Positions 12,401 to 20,060 of a DNA stretch of 64,000 bases are shown piece after piece (within the stretch, counting starts at the first letter, position 1; each line of letters begins with the position of its first letter). The stretch lies in the NCBI GenBank assembly GCA_018697195.1, contig CM031857.1, positions 91,328,461 through 91,392,460 of the forward strand, read 5' to 3'. The position numbers and the translations under genes were made by a program. The notes below the pieces were generated by a model. That model ran no database searches. It had not been told where the DNA came from and saw nothing but the letters and a program-made list of their open reading frames with translations. This stretch comes from Certhia americana. Taxonomy: Eukaryota; Chordata; Aves; Passeriformes; Certhiidae.

Positions 12401-15400
12401 TGGTGCTACTGATGAAACTTCTTCAGTCAGAAGCATTGGCTTGCAAAGCTTTTCTTTGATCTAAAAGGCAGGCTTTGTAATAAAGCTTTCATTGACTTGT
12501 TTGTAAATCAAAATCAACAGTACATGACCGTGCTTTTTAATGTGAAGCAGTACGAGGATGGTTTGTGGAGTCAGTATTACATTTGAGGCAGAAGGAGTGG
12601 GAGGCTTTCCAGTACTGATCCTGAGGGAGAGACGTAGTACAAGAGTTGCATGTTGCAGCTCTTTGGAAAGTTGAAGTTTTGTAGAGGGGATGGGTTTCTT
12701 TGTTCATGCCAGCACTTCTGAGCCTGTGAGATGGCTATCAGTAAGTTTCTCAAAACTGAAGTGAGATTGGTTTGATGTGCTAGTGATGTAATCTGCCTCA
12801 TTTAAGTTATGAATGTAACTCAAATTACAGGCTAGCAAAACTAGCAATCCTGGTAACTTCAAATTACTGGCGTTAAATGAGGCTTAAGTTATTCCTCGTG
12901 CTAATATTTAGTTAAGTTATTCCTCGTGCTAATATTTAGGAGTGTAGCTGCATGTGAACAGACATATTCTGCTCATACTCTGTGCAAATATTTTGCTCTC
13001 CGGTTCTCTTCATGATTAGGTCCAAAAGAGTAATGTGAGAAGTTTTGAATGTTGGTTAGGAAAGGGTTTTGGTTTTGCTGTGTGCTGCTGTTACTATTGA
13101 ACTGTTGTTGCACAGTATTTCAGTAATGTGCTGTGACTGTTTTATAACCACCAGGCCAGAGCTTGCACGACCAGCTACAACCTTATATCAGCATAATCTA
13201 ACTGGAATCCTGGAAACAGCGGTGAGGGCCACGAATGCCCAGTTTGATAATCCTGAGATTCTCAAGCGATTGGATGTTCGACTTCTGGAGGTCTGTTGCA
13301 TCATGGTGACTGACCTGAAACATACTTTTGTGTGTGTGCATACATGCAGACATCTATATGAAACAAAGTTTTCGTATGTGAATACATTTCCTCCCTTCCT
13401 TTCTACTGAATTTTACTTTGAGTGATATAAAGGTCATTTTATAGGCTATCTTCTTTTTACTTTCCCTGTCTATTGTGTATTTGCATTTCAAGATGTGGGT
13501 TTACAGCCACTGACAATGCAAGGTTGAGTATTTGAGGCCTAACAGAAATTGTTGCTGGTGGCCCTGATTTGAGGTTCTCCAAACAGCTCTTGCTCTTACA
13601 AGAATTGAGGCAGGAAGAGGCAGGTTGGGGTATGTACCTCCTCCTTGTCTCTAGTTAAAAAAAAAAAAGCAGTGAAAGCACATTTCATTGAAGAGGCCGG
13701 TGGTAAGAAACTTGAGTTAAGCTGCAGTGAGACTTCAGTGATGAGCTATAGCATCTGAAATAAGTCTATTTCATATGCCAAAGAAATTTTTCCTTATTTT
13801 CCGTTACTAGGTTCAGTGAAAAAACACTGACGTTGCAAACATCAGTGTTTGTGTGAGAACAGTCTCACCCTTGTATCAAAGGGTTGGATCAATTTTTGCC
13901 TAATCTGCTACTTTAAACAAGAAACTCCTGTATCTCTTGTTGATGTGGATACTTGTTTGCACATAGGCCCTTCAGAATGAAAGAGTAAGCAAATAATGCT
14001 CATCTTCAGCTTTAGTATGCTCTGATTATGCACTGACAGTAGCACATCTTTTTAATACAGGTGTCTCCTGGGGACACTGGATGGGATGTCTTCAGCTTGG
14101 ACTATCATGTTGATGGGCCAATAGCAACGGTAATGTCACACACTGCTGGCTCTGAATGTGTTTTGGGTGCTGAATTAAATTGCTAAGTGATTTTTTTTTT
14201 ATTGAAGTAACCTTTTTTTGTTCTGGAGTGTGAAATCAGATTTTTTTTTTTTTTTTTTTCATCTAGGATGTAGCCACTGTACCAACAGTTAAGCAAAAAT
14301 CTAAATTCTTACCAGTTAAGTGTGAGTGCTGAAAAGCTACATTTAAAACAATCATTACTGAAAATCAGTAATTCATTTGTTCCAGCATAATTTTTAGCAA
14401 GTACTTAATAAAGTGAGTGTTCTTATTCTTTGATGATTACTAGTCTATAGTACTAGATTTAGGAAAATTTGCAAGGAACCTAAGAATGTATTTGTGGAGA
14501 ACTTATTTCTGCTATCTAAATGGCATTTGATAGGTAGCTGCACTGTTTATCAGAATGTAATTAGCCCCTAAAAAGAACTTGTAAAGAACTTCCTTTTTAA
14601 GCAGTACAAACAGTCCGATCAGCAGAAGGAATTTTCATATTCAGCTTTTAAAGAGGCTTAGGCTTTGCTATGTTCACCCCTTCGTACACTTCCACCAGTG
14701 CCCTGCGTCTATTTGAATGCTAGGCAACTGTTCAGCCCTCAAGGGAGGATCTTTCCAAAAGCTCTGGGATTTCCAGGAAGCTTTTTTTACATTATTTACC
14801 AATAAACTGCAGGGATCAGATAAGATGGACTGTGAAGAGGTTCTTGGTACATCAGGACATATGGTATGTCTGTTAACTTATACTGATACTTCCTTTGTTT
14901 TGTAGGTATTTACACGGGAGTGCATGAGCCACTATCTAAGAGTATTTAATTTCCTTTGGAGAGCGAAGAGAATGGAGTATATTCTTACTGATATATGGAA
15001 AGGGCACATGTGCAATGCAAAGCTTCTGAAAAGTATGCCAGGTGAGAGGTGTCCAGATGGATAACATGCTTGTAAAATGGATATAGGTGACTGCATCTTG
15101 TTTTAAACTGTGTGTTAAGAAGGAAAAAAGTGTCTGATGAATGATGTTCAGATGAATTTTGTATTTTGGTGCTTCTCTTGACTGGCTATTTAATGGTAGA
15201 TGATGATGAAGGTAAAATAACAATTGTAAATAGAAGTTTCCTATCTGTTGTTTACTTAATCCTTGATCCCTGTCTTGAAAAGTTGCACTAACATAAATAT
15301 CTTTATGCTGGCCCAGTTGTGAGTGAGACTGTAACTCTTCCATTCCTTTGTATTCATCTTCCTTGATGCCTTCTTATTTGTAGCCCATGTCTCTCTCTTT

Positions 15401-18400
15401 CTTATGCTGTCTGTTAACTATTAAGTCTCATACATGCACAGTTCCGAATTTACTAGTTTTACGTTCACTTTTTCCCTCTGCTTTTGTTTAGCTAAGAACA
15501 GAAGAGGCTAAGAAGAGAAAGATATTTGAGAAGAAATAGGAAAGCTCTGAAATGTAGTGGCTCTGGTGTATGTTTCCTGGATTGGGACTTTTTGGTCCTA
15601 TTTCTCAGCTAGAGAGTATAACCATATTTGTGAGCATCTATACTGGCTCACTCTTGAAATTTTAAAAAATTTATCTACATTTTTTTCAGTAAAAAATAAC
15701 TATTAAGAGTTACACTTCTTTATGGCATAGTAATACTTAAAAATTTATTGTTTTATAATTGAGAACTTTCGGTGGTGGGAGAGGACACCTGCCTCAGAAG
15801 GTCACTGCTGCTACCATCTGAGATTAGTGGCTGTGTTATGAAGCGTTTTATCTGGTGAAAAAAATTTACCTAGCTGGTTTGTTGGCTGTGCTTGTCCTTG
15901 CAGTCTTTAACATGCCATCTCCTTGGATTTTTTACAGAGCTTTCTGGGGTGCTGCATCAGTGTCATGTTCTGGCATCGGAAATGGTCCATTTCATTCATC
16001 AAATGCAGTATTACATTACATTTGAGGTACACTCTACCCACCCAATTAGTTACTTAAAAAATGAAGCACTTGTAATACTCTGTATGTGTTGTGTGTCTTA
16101 AATTTTGAAGAGCTTTGTTGTCTAGCAAATCAAAACAGTCCAATCCTGTACCATTGCTCCAGGTGCTTGAATGTTCATGGGATGAACTCTGGAACAAGGT
16201 CCAACAAGCACAGGACTTGGATCACATCATTGCAGCTCATGAAGTTTTTCTGGACACAATCATAGCTCGGTGTTTGCTGGACAGTGATTCCAGGGTAAGT
16301 CTTCTCTTTGGCATGAAATTGTAACTTTATGATCTTGGCATATATGTCAGGAGCAACCTTCTTTAGCGTTGTATGTGTAAAAGGGAAAAGTAATGTTTTA
16401 TTCATCTGATGTAAGATTTTATTATGGTAGGTTCTGTACCTACTGCCCAGACATAGTGACACATGTTGATAATAAAACTTGCTGTAGTGTGGGCCAGTTG
16501 TTTTTCATCCTAAGAAGCTGTGTGATCATGGAACAACTGACTTAGGGCTTTGCAGAACATTCTCTCCAGCTGTGTAAAAAAAGATTTTTTTCTTTTACTT
16601 TTCTTTCACTTTTTTCTTTGCTCCTTCTCTGGATAAGGGTGGTAACTGAAAACTCTTGTGCTGTTCAGCTGTTTAGTTACTTTGTTGCTTGTCTCACAGG
16701 TACTTCTCAACCAGCTTCGAGCAGTTTTTGATCAGATCATTGAGCTCCAGAATGCCCAAGATGCAATGTACAGAGCTGCTCTGGAGGAGCTGCAGCTGAG
16801 GTTGCAATTTGAAGAGAGGAAAAAACAGCGTGAGGTTGAGGTACAATTACTTCTAGAATGTGAAAATGAATTGAGGCTTTTGATATATGTAGGATTTTAG
16901 ATACCATGTAGAAGTACAGTAAAAATGAAAAATGAAGCTGGGACAGATGTAAAAGTCATCTGCAGTTGTAGTGGCTTCAGGCTGAGTGGTAGTCTTGATT
17001 TCTGTCTTGCCCAAAATCTGAGTTGATTTCTCTAGTGGACTTTGGAGGATGAGAAATTTAGGGCTCTTTTAGATGAAGTAAATGGAACCCTGTTGCAAAC
17101 AATGCCATAGCTCCATGTCTGCCTCCCTGCTATGAGACTGTCATGCAGTGTTGGTGTGAGACTTGCTTTGCTAATAAATCTCTTATTTCTTTCATGTTCT
17201 GTTACAACCACCAAGGTGGGTCTTACAGTTTCCATATTGGGAGTCTCTGTGTTTGTCTTTCTATGGCAATGGTTGGTTTTTATAAACCTGATGTAGCTGG
17301 GCAGAAGGTGGCCCAGTTAGCAATTTGAATCATTTGATGCTTCACCTCTTAACTTGTTTGGCTTCTGTGTAGGGCAAGTGGGGTGTAACTGCATCAGAAG
17401 AGGAAGAAGAGAACAAGAGGATGAAAGAATTTCAAGACTCAATACCTAAAATGTGCTCACAGCTGCGAATACTCACTCATTTTTACCAGGTGCCTCTTAA
17501 AATATATTTTTCTAAAATATGCTGAGCTTTGTGTAGAAATTAATTTCACATATTGAGCAGATGTAACTTCTGTATTCATGTGTGTGCAGTTCATGGAGTT
17601 AGGTCTTTCATTTTTCCTTCCCTACTTAAAAGTTGGTGTTCATTGTTCCTTAGTAGTCAAAAGTTTTGTGATCTGACAAAGGAGAAGAGTCATTTCATAT
17701 AAGTTGTCTTGCTTCCTCTAGTAGGAAAGCAATAGCTATCTTTTGGTGTATTCTGAGAAAAAGATAGAATTCCTTCTGCATTCCATTTTTTTCTTCAGTC
17801 TTTGCAAGTCATTGCTATTAAAGACTGCAGAAATTTTCTTATTAAGGGCCTAACATTTAATTTTAAGCTCACTGGGGTGGGCAGTGAATAAGATATTTGG
17901 GGGAACATGTGCAGCTATCTTCTGTAAGTAACTTATTCTGGCTTTGTCTTTATTTGTTATATCTGACGCTAAAGCTACCATTCCCCAGAAAAATGAGGCT
18001 AACTCCTTAAGTGTAGGTTGTAAATAAATTGTGGTTTATGTGCTTTACAAGATTGCTACAAGTTTGCAATATAGATTTTGCCTGCTTGGACTGTATTCCT
18101 GCTGAGCCCTACTATGGATTTCCCACACAGGATTTCCCTGGCCAGCTTTGGTCATCTTTGGAATGAGCTAGAGTGCTCTAGCTATAGGTGTGTTCATGTT
18201 AATATTTACTGGAGATTAGGAATGAACTCTTCAAGTGAGTCTTCCCATCCTCCCAAAGTCCTCTCCTTCCTGTGTCCTGCAGGGCTCCTGCAGTGGCATG
18301 GCTAGAGACAAATAGAAAGATGGGATGCACAGTGTCCTCCCACATGCCAAGTGCAAATCCCCCCCCCAAATCTCTCCAAATGCTCAGTCTAGTTGGGTCT

Positions 18401-19099
18401 GCAGCACTGACTGCCCTCCTGGGAGCATACTTTGCTGTTGAGGAGTGCCCCATGCTGCTGTATAACCCACACCAAATGAGGGTGTGTGAAGCCAGCAGTG
18501 CTCTAATGCTGGCCTGGATGGCATTGTGCCTGCAACATGGAGTCAAGGTGAGGTCTGCTGTTGGCACAGGCTGGATCCTGAATGCTGTCTTGAGGCAGTG
18601 GCACGCAGAGGCAGCTGCTCTGTGTCCTTGGAGCCTTCAGACAGATGGAGTGTGCCAGCAGGGCACAGGGAGTGGGGAGCATGCTTTAAAAGACCAAGCT
18701 GTTTGTGCTGGAGACTCTGGCATGCATGACAGATATTTGGAAAGTAAAAATGAAGCTCTGGGTTTTTGCAGAAAGAATGAATCCAGCATAACTGATTTAT
18801 TAACTGTTGGATATGAACCCTTGTGTTTGCCTTTTCCCAGATTCTCTCTGCGTGGTCTGTGCACCACCTGTTACTCCTGTGCAAAACACACTAGGGATGT
18901 TTTCTTAGCTGTCTCTCTTGGATTTTTCTTTCCCCTTCAGGGAATTGTCCAGCAATTCTTGGTCCTGCTGACAACCAGTTCTGATGAGAGCCTTCGGTTC
19001 CTGAGCTTTAGGCTGGACTTCAACGAGCACTACAAGGCCAGAGAGCCGCGGCTGCGCGTGTCACTGGGCACGCGGGGCAGACGGAGCTCTCACATGTGA
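390..19099 (+). CDS. TUBGCP3: TUBGCP3 (gamma-tubulin complex component 3), C-terminal 585 residues in 14 exons; 5' end outside window
   Basis: GCP3 is a Spc97/Spc98-family subunit that pairs with GCP2 and binds gamma-tubulin in the small complex and ring complex, which nucleate microtubules at centrosomes and the spindle. Seen: fourteen exons (390-458, 4074-4206, 5496-5662, 7028-7138, 7526-7634, 11678-11867, 13155-13290, 14061-14129, 14906-15041, 15938-16026, 16163-16294, 16700-16840, 17373-17489, 18941-19099). All have AG acceptors and GT donors and compatible phases, and they join into 585 codons plus TGA. The product covers the end of the GRIP1 region and all of GRIP2. Recognisable segments are [37 protein letters not shown], the core [16 protein letters not shown], and the basic tail ending RGRRSSHM. 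As I recall, vertebrate GCP3 is about 900 residues, so about 320 N-terminal residues and the promoter lie upstream. No exon is missing or frameshifted. Paralogues GCP2/4/5/6 fit much worse. Confidence 0.97.
459..4073 (+). other. TUBGCP3 intron between E1 and E2 (3.6 kb)
   Basis: Unique AT-rich intron. A degraded antisense CR1 reverse-transcriptase fragment lies at about 1960-2420. Short T runs occur (e.g. 1079-1092). The open frames inside it show no family resemblance. Confidence 0.8.
1960..2420 (-). mobile_element. CR1 LINE fragment, ORF2 region, antisense in TUBGCP3 intron
   Basis: The plus strand reads like the complement of the CR1 reverse-transcriptase region as it usually appears in birds: a 'gtgtgtagtt' block, a 'tgacatttgctttc' block, 'ggagagtgaccttgcagtgatattggcc', the 'ggtgcatctcatcaggtccca' block, and the downstream 'aggcattaagtacctcagca' block at about 2278-2302. 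The order matches an antisense CR1. The element is 5'- and 3'-truncated with many stops, so it is inactive. The boundaries are approximate and the family assignment is from memory. Confidence 0.65.
4074..4206 (+). CDS. TUBGCP3: TUBGCP3 exon E2 of window
   Basis: One hundred and thirty-three bases, entering in phase 0 and leaving one base of a glycine codon (phase 1). It reads [12 protein letters not shown], then [18 protein letters not shown], then [14 protein letters not shown]. The donor gtctgt is a weak match to consensus, but the next exon completes the glycine codon and keeps the family sequence. Part of the GRIP1 helical bundle that contacts neighbouring GCPs. Confidence 0.95.
4207..5495 (+). 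other. TUBGCP3 intron between E2 and E3 (1.3 kb)
   Basis: Unique AT-rich sequence with a T run at about 5006-5021. No element recognised. Confidence 0.8.
5496..5662 (+). CDS. TUBGCP3: TUBGCP3 exon E3 of window
   Basis: One hundred and sixty-seven bases, phase 1 in and phase 0 out. It encodes [19 protein letters not shown], then [17 protein letters not shown], then [19 protein letters not shown]. The acceptor is ttatag and the donor gtaatg. The [10 protein letters not shown] and [10 protein letters not shown] stretches are characteristic of GCP3 near the end of GRIP1. Confidence 0.96.
5663..7027 (+). other. TUBGCP3 intron between E3 and E4 (1.4 kb)
   Basis: Unique intron with a homopolymer T run at about 6280-6296. 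No gene or recognisable transposon. Confidence 0.8.
7028..7138 (+). CDS. TUBGCP3: TUBGCP3 exon E4 of window
   Basis: Thirty-seven codons, phase 0 at both ends, starting [19 protein letters not shown] and ending FITMEQSKK. The acceptor ends ctccag and the donor is gtatga. FFVASDP followed by a W/Y-rich segment is the usual GCP-family stretch after the YRWIYDGEL helix. Confidence 0.95.
7526..7634 (+). CDS. TUBGCP3: TUBGCP3 exon E5 of window
   Basis: One hundred and nine bases, phase 0 in and phase 1 out. It begins [18 protein letters not shown], where the family's 'ILxTGKSLNFL'-type motif is clear, then [18 protein letters not shown]. Intron 4 before it is only 387 bp. The donor is gtacag. Confidence 0.95.
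8625..8655. repeat. Perfect 14-bp inverted repeat with 3-nt spacer
   Basis: The arm at 8625-8638 (ataagtaatattat) is the exact reverse complement of the arm at 8642-8655, separated by aac. All bases are A/T except one G or C per arm. It would form a stem-loop or cruciform. No protein or element is associated with it. Confidence 0.9.
9093..9330. mobile_element. Probable passerine LTR/ERV-type repeat remnant in TUBGCP3 intron
   Basis: The stretch begins tgtcctggtttagggcaaat and continues through 'gggaggaaacttcc', 'gaggtccctct', 'ttccttggagaaaagtgg' and 'aataatattaaacaat' blocks. These resemble the beginning of a high-copy repeat I associate with songbird genomes and endogenous retrovirus LTRs. 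No coding region or terminal duplication is seen. The assignment is from memory and the ends are approximate. Confidence 0.35.
11678..11867 (+). CDS. TUBGCP3: TUBGCP3 exon E6 of window
   Basis: One hundred and ninety bases, phase 1 in and phase 2 out. It encodes [19 protein letters not shown], then [20 protein letters not shown], then [20 protein letters not shown]. The [13 protein letters not shown] stretch marks the start of the C-terminal (GRIP2) half and is among the most conserved parts of all GCPs. The acceptor is ttttag and the donor gtaaga. Confidence 0.96.
11868..13154 (+). other. TUBGCP3 intron between E6 and E7 (1.3 kb)
   Basis: Unique intron carrying an exact 28-bp tandem duplication at 12884-12939. 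Nothing else recognised. Confidence 0.8.
12884..12939. repeat. Exact 2 x 28-bp tandem duplication
   Basis: The unit starting ttaagttattcctcgtgcta at 12884-12911 is repeated without any mismatch at 12912-12939. Perfect identity of a unique-sequence unit suggests a recent replication-slippage duplication. Confidence 0.93.
13155..13290 (+). CDS. TUBGCP3: TUBGCP3 exon E7 of window
   Basis: One hundred and thirty-six bases. Its first base completes the lysine codon begun in E6, and it ends in phase 0. It reads [19 protein letters not shown], then [19 protein letters not shown], then LDVRLLE. The donor gtctgt is non-optimal, as at E2. Part of the GRIP2 gamma-tubulin-binding region. Confidence 0.95.
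13291..14060 (+). other. TUBGCP3 intron between E7 and E8 (0.77 kb)
   Basis: No element recognised. A short A run lies at 13658-13669. Confidence 0.8.
14061..14129 (+). CDS. TUBGCP3: TUBGCP3 exon E8 of window
   Basis: Twenty-three codons, phase 0 at both ends: [19 protein letters not shown] then PIAT. The [15 protein letters not shown] motif is conserved across the GCP family just before the gamma-tubulin-binding helices. The acceptor ends aatacag and the donor is gtaatg. The neighbouring intron 8 carries a run of nineteen T at 14241-14259. Confidence 0.94.
14130..14905 (+). other. TUBGCP3 intron between E8 and E9 (0.78 kb)
   Basis: Unique sequence with poly(T) at 14241-14259. No gene seen. 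Confidence 0.8.
14906..15041 (+). CDS. TUBGCP3: TUBGCP3 exon E9 of window
   Basis: One hundred and thirty-six bases, phase 0 in and phase 1 out. It starts [19 protein letters not shown], then [20 protein letters not shown], then LLKSMP. This is the signature GRIP2 core (YxxxFxFLWxxKRxEY) packing against gamma-tubulin in family structures. The acceptor is tgtag and the donor gtgaga. Confidence 0.96.
15042..15937 (+). other. TUBGCP3 intron between E9 and E10 (0.9 kb)
   Basis: Unique AT-rich intron. A 135-codon antisense open frame at 14936-15343 overlaps E9 and has no recognisable features, so it is regarded as a shadow. Confidence 0.8.
15938..16026 (+). CDS. TUBGCP3: TUBGCP3 exon E10 of window
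   Basis: Eighty-nine bases, phase 1 in and phase 0 out: [20 protein letters not shown] then [10 protein letters not shown]. The MxHFIxxxQYYxxFEV motif is a GCP hallmark. It is followed by the shortest intron of the window, 136 bp. Confidence 0.95.
16163..16294 (+). CDS. TUBGCP3: TUBGCP3 exon E11 of window
   Basis: Forty-four codons, phase 0 at both ends: [20 protein letters not shown], then [20 protein letters not shown], then SDSR. The 'W...L...A.dLD.ii.aH..fL' pattern is characteristic of the family. The donor is gtaagt. Confidence 0.96.
16700..16840 (+). CDS. TUBGCP3: TUBGCP3 exon E12 of window
   Basis: Forty-seven codons, phase 0 at both ends: [20 protein letters not shown], then [20 protein letters not shown], then KKQREVE. 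It is a long charged amphipathic helix, possibly coiled-coil, that continues into E13. Confidence 0.95.
16841..17372 (+). other. TUBGCP3 intron between E12 and E13 (0.53 kb)
   Basis: No element recognised. The similar-sized introns at 7139-7525 (387 bp) and 16295-16699 (405 bp), and the 136-bp intron at 16027-16162, are also empty. Confidence 0.8.
17373..17489 (+). CDS. TUBGCP3: TUBGCP3 exon E13 of window
   Basis: Thirty-nine codons, phase 0 at both ends: [19 protein letters not shown], then [20 protein letters not shown]. An acidic loop (EEEEEN) is followed by a conserved helix ending HFYQ. The donor after it is gtgcct, the weakest in the gene. If intron 13 were retained, translation would stop after eleven extra codons. 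Confidence 0.94.
17490..18940 (+). other. TUBGCP3 intron 13 (1.45 kb), with long open frame and duplicated block
   Basis: The last intron starts with a weak donor (gtgcct). It contains AATAAA at 18023-18028, which could in principle serve as an intronic poly(A) signal. From 18272 to the acceptor there is no stop in the frame of exon E14. The 18434-18603 block recurs almost unchanged in the downstream duplicate at 25786-25955. There is a C run at 18359-18367. Confidence 0.8.
18434..18603 (+). repeat. Parental copy of the 170-bp block inside TUBGCP3 intron 13
   Basis: Counterpart of 25786-25955. It lies within an open reading frame continuous with the last coding exon. No known transposon is recognised in it. 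Both copies sit at homologous positions, so it was duplicated as part of the gene tail and not inserted twice. Confidence 0.9.
18941..19099 (+). CDS. TUBGCP3: TUBGCP3 terminal coding exon E14, stop TGA
   Basis: Fifty-two codons plus TGA. It reads [20 protein letters not shown], then [19 protein letters not shown], then [13 protein letters not shown]. The [11 protein letters not shown] segment is the conserved end of the GCP fold, and the basic serine/arginine tail is typical of GCP3. The acceptor follows a good pyrimidine tract (tttctttccccttcag). The exon lies in frame at the end of an unusually long open frame that extends back into intron 13 to 18272. Confidence 0.97.
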   Translation, partial: GIVQQFLVLLTTSSDESLRFLSFRLDFNEHYKAREPRLRVSLGTRGRRSSHM

Positions 19100-19926
19100 C
19101 AACTGCTGAGGGGCACCTCAGCACCCCAGGGACTGGGACCTCTCGCTGGACAGGCCGCCAGTGGTGACAGAATGCAGCCAGGCTGTGTGATCAGTGTCTC
19201 CATTGCTGCAGGCAACGTGTTCTCAGTCAGTGGTTGTGTGGCACTGGATAGCAGAAAGCAAAAAAAGCAGGGTTTTTTACACTGATGTTTATAGAATTAC
19301 CAGACTGTATGGCTGATTGAACCTCATCCAATCAACTTGTTAAATCATCCTGTTAAAAATGCCAATTTTATTTGAAGCTTTCTGGGCTTTTCCCACTGTA
19401 ACTTATGTCTGTGTCAAAGAAATCACACATTCTTTTGTTTATAGAAAGCACCATTTCCTTTTTTAACAAGAAAATAAGAAGGTTATTTTTTCTATATGTA
19501 CTTGTTCTATTTGAAGAGAGCTTTTGTTAAAGCCGAAAGGTCAGAACCCAGACCTGTTGTCCTTGTTAAGAAGCTATACAGCATTTCATTATGCTGATTT
19601 TCAGTGTTGTGATGTGTTTGACTGTGTGAGAAACTTTGTATCAGGAGACATAAAGTTATATTTCATTTTTTTGTTGTTTTTGAAGTTAAAAACCTGGAAT
19701 AAAAATTTAGTGGGGAAATTCTATGGTTACTGTACAGGAGCAAACTATAAATGCAGAGTCAGGAGTGTATCTGTTGCACATAAGATCTAAAAATGAGGTT
19801 AAAGCCTCAGTACTGAAGAAAAGTGTTGGTTAAGCTTGAATACTTAATGTTCAAAATCAGATATGTAGAAACAAACTGACTTAGCTAATGTTGACTTCAT
19901 TCTCTTCTCTTTACTATTTTTTTCAT

Positions 19927-19934
19927 TGTAAATA
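19927..19934 (+). promoter_or_regulatory. Candidate Pumilio response element in TUBGCP3 3' UTR
   Basis: TGTAAATA matches the PUM1/PUM2 consensus UGUANAUA exactly and lies about 105 nt before the main poly(A) signal. Pumilio binding normally destabilises mRNA. An 8-mer can occur by chance, so function is unproven. The downstream duplicate no longer has it. Confidence 0.35.
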
Positions 19935-20038
19935 TTTATATATTGCTGTCCAGATGTTGGGGAGAGGGGGATTCTTCTTTTGCAAAGTTGTCATTATATC
20001 AGGTCATTTATTATGTTCCACAAGTGCGAGCTTAGAAA

Positions 20039-20044
20039 AATAAA
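20039..20044 (+). terminator. TUBGCP3: Poly(A) signal AATAAA of TUBGCP3
   Basis: Canonical hexamer followed within 25-40 nt by a GT-rich element. It is the last good signal before the sequence changes to flanking DNA. The alternative upstream signal is AATAAA at 19698-19703. Confidence 0.65.
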
Positions 20045-20060
20045 AACACAATTATCTTTC

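Larger units (their letters stand above)
19100..20060 (+). other. TUBGCP3: TUBGCP3 3' untranslated region
   Basis: The UTR runs from the TGA to a likely cleavage site shortly after the AATAAA at 20039-20044. A GT/T-rich stretch follows (tgtgttgcttttc, about 20067-20079), as expected downstream of cleavage. A second AATAAA at 19698-19703 could give a shorter form. The UTR is AT-rich and part of it is duplicated in the relic near 26.1-26.9 kb. The exact cleavage site is inferred. Confidence 0.75.

Noticed and set aside
18199..18567. 122-codon minus-strand frame over the duplicated intron block, with similar frame at 25728-25919
   Set aside because: The similarity between the two is explained by the duplicated DNA. 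No independent sign of coding.
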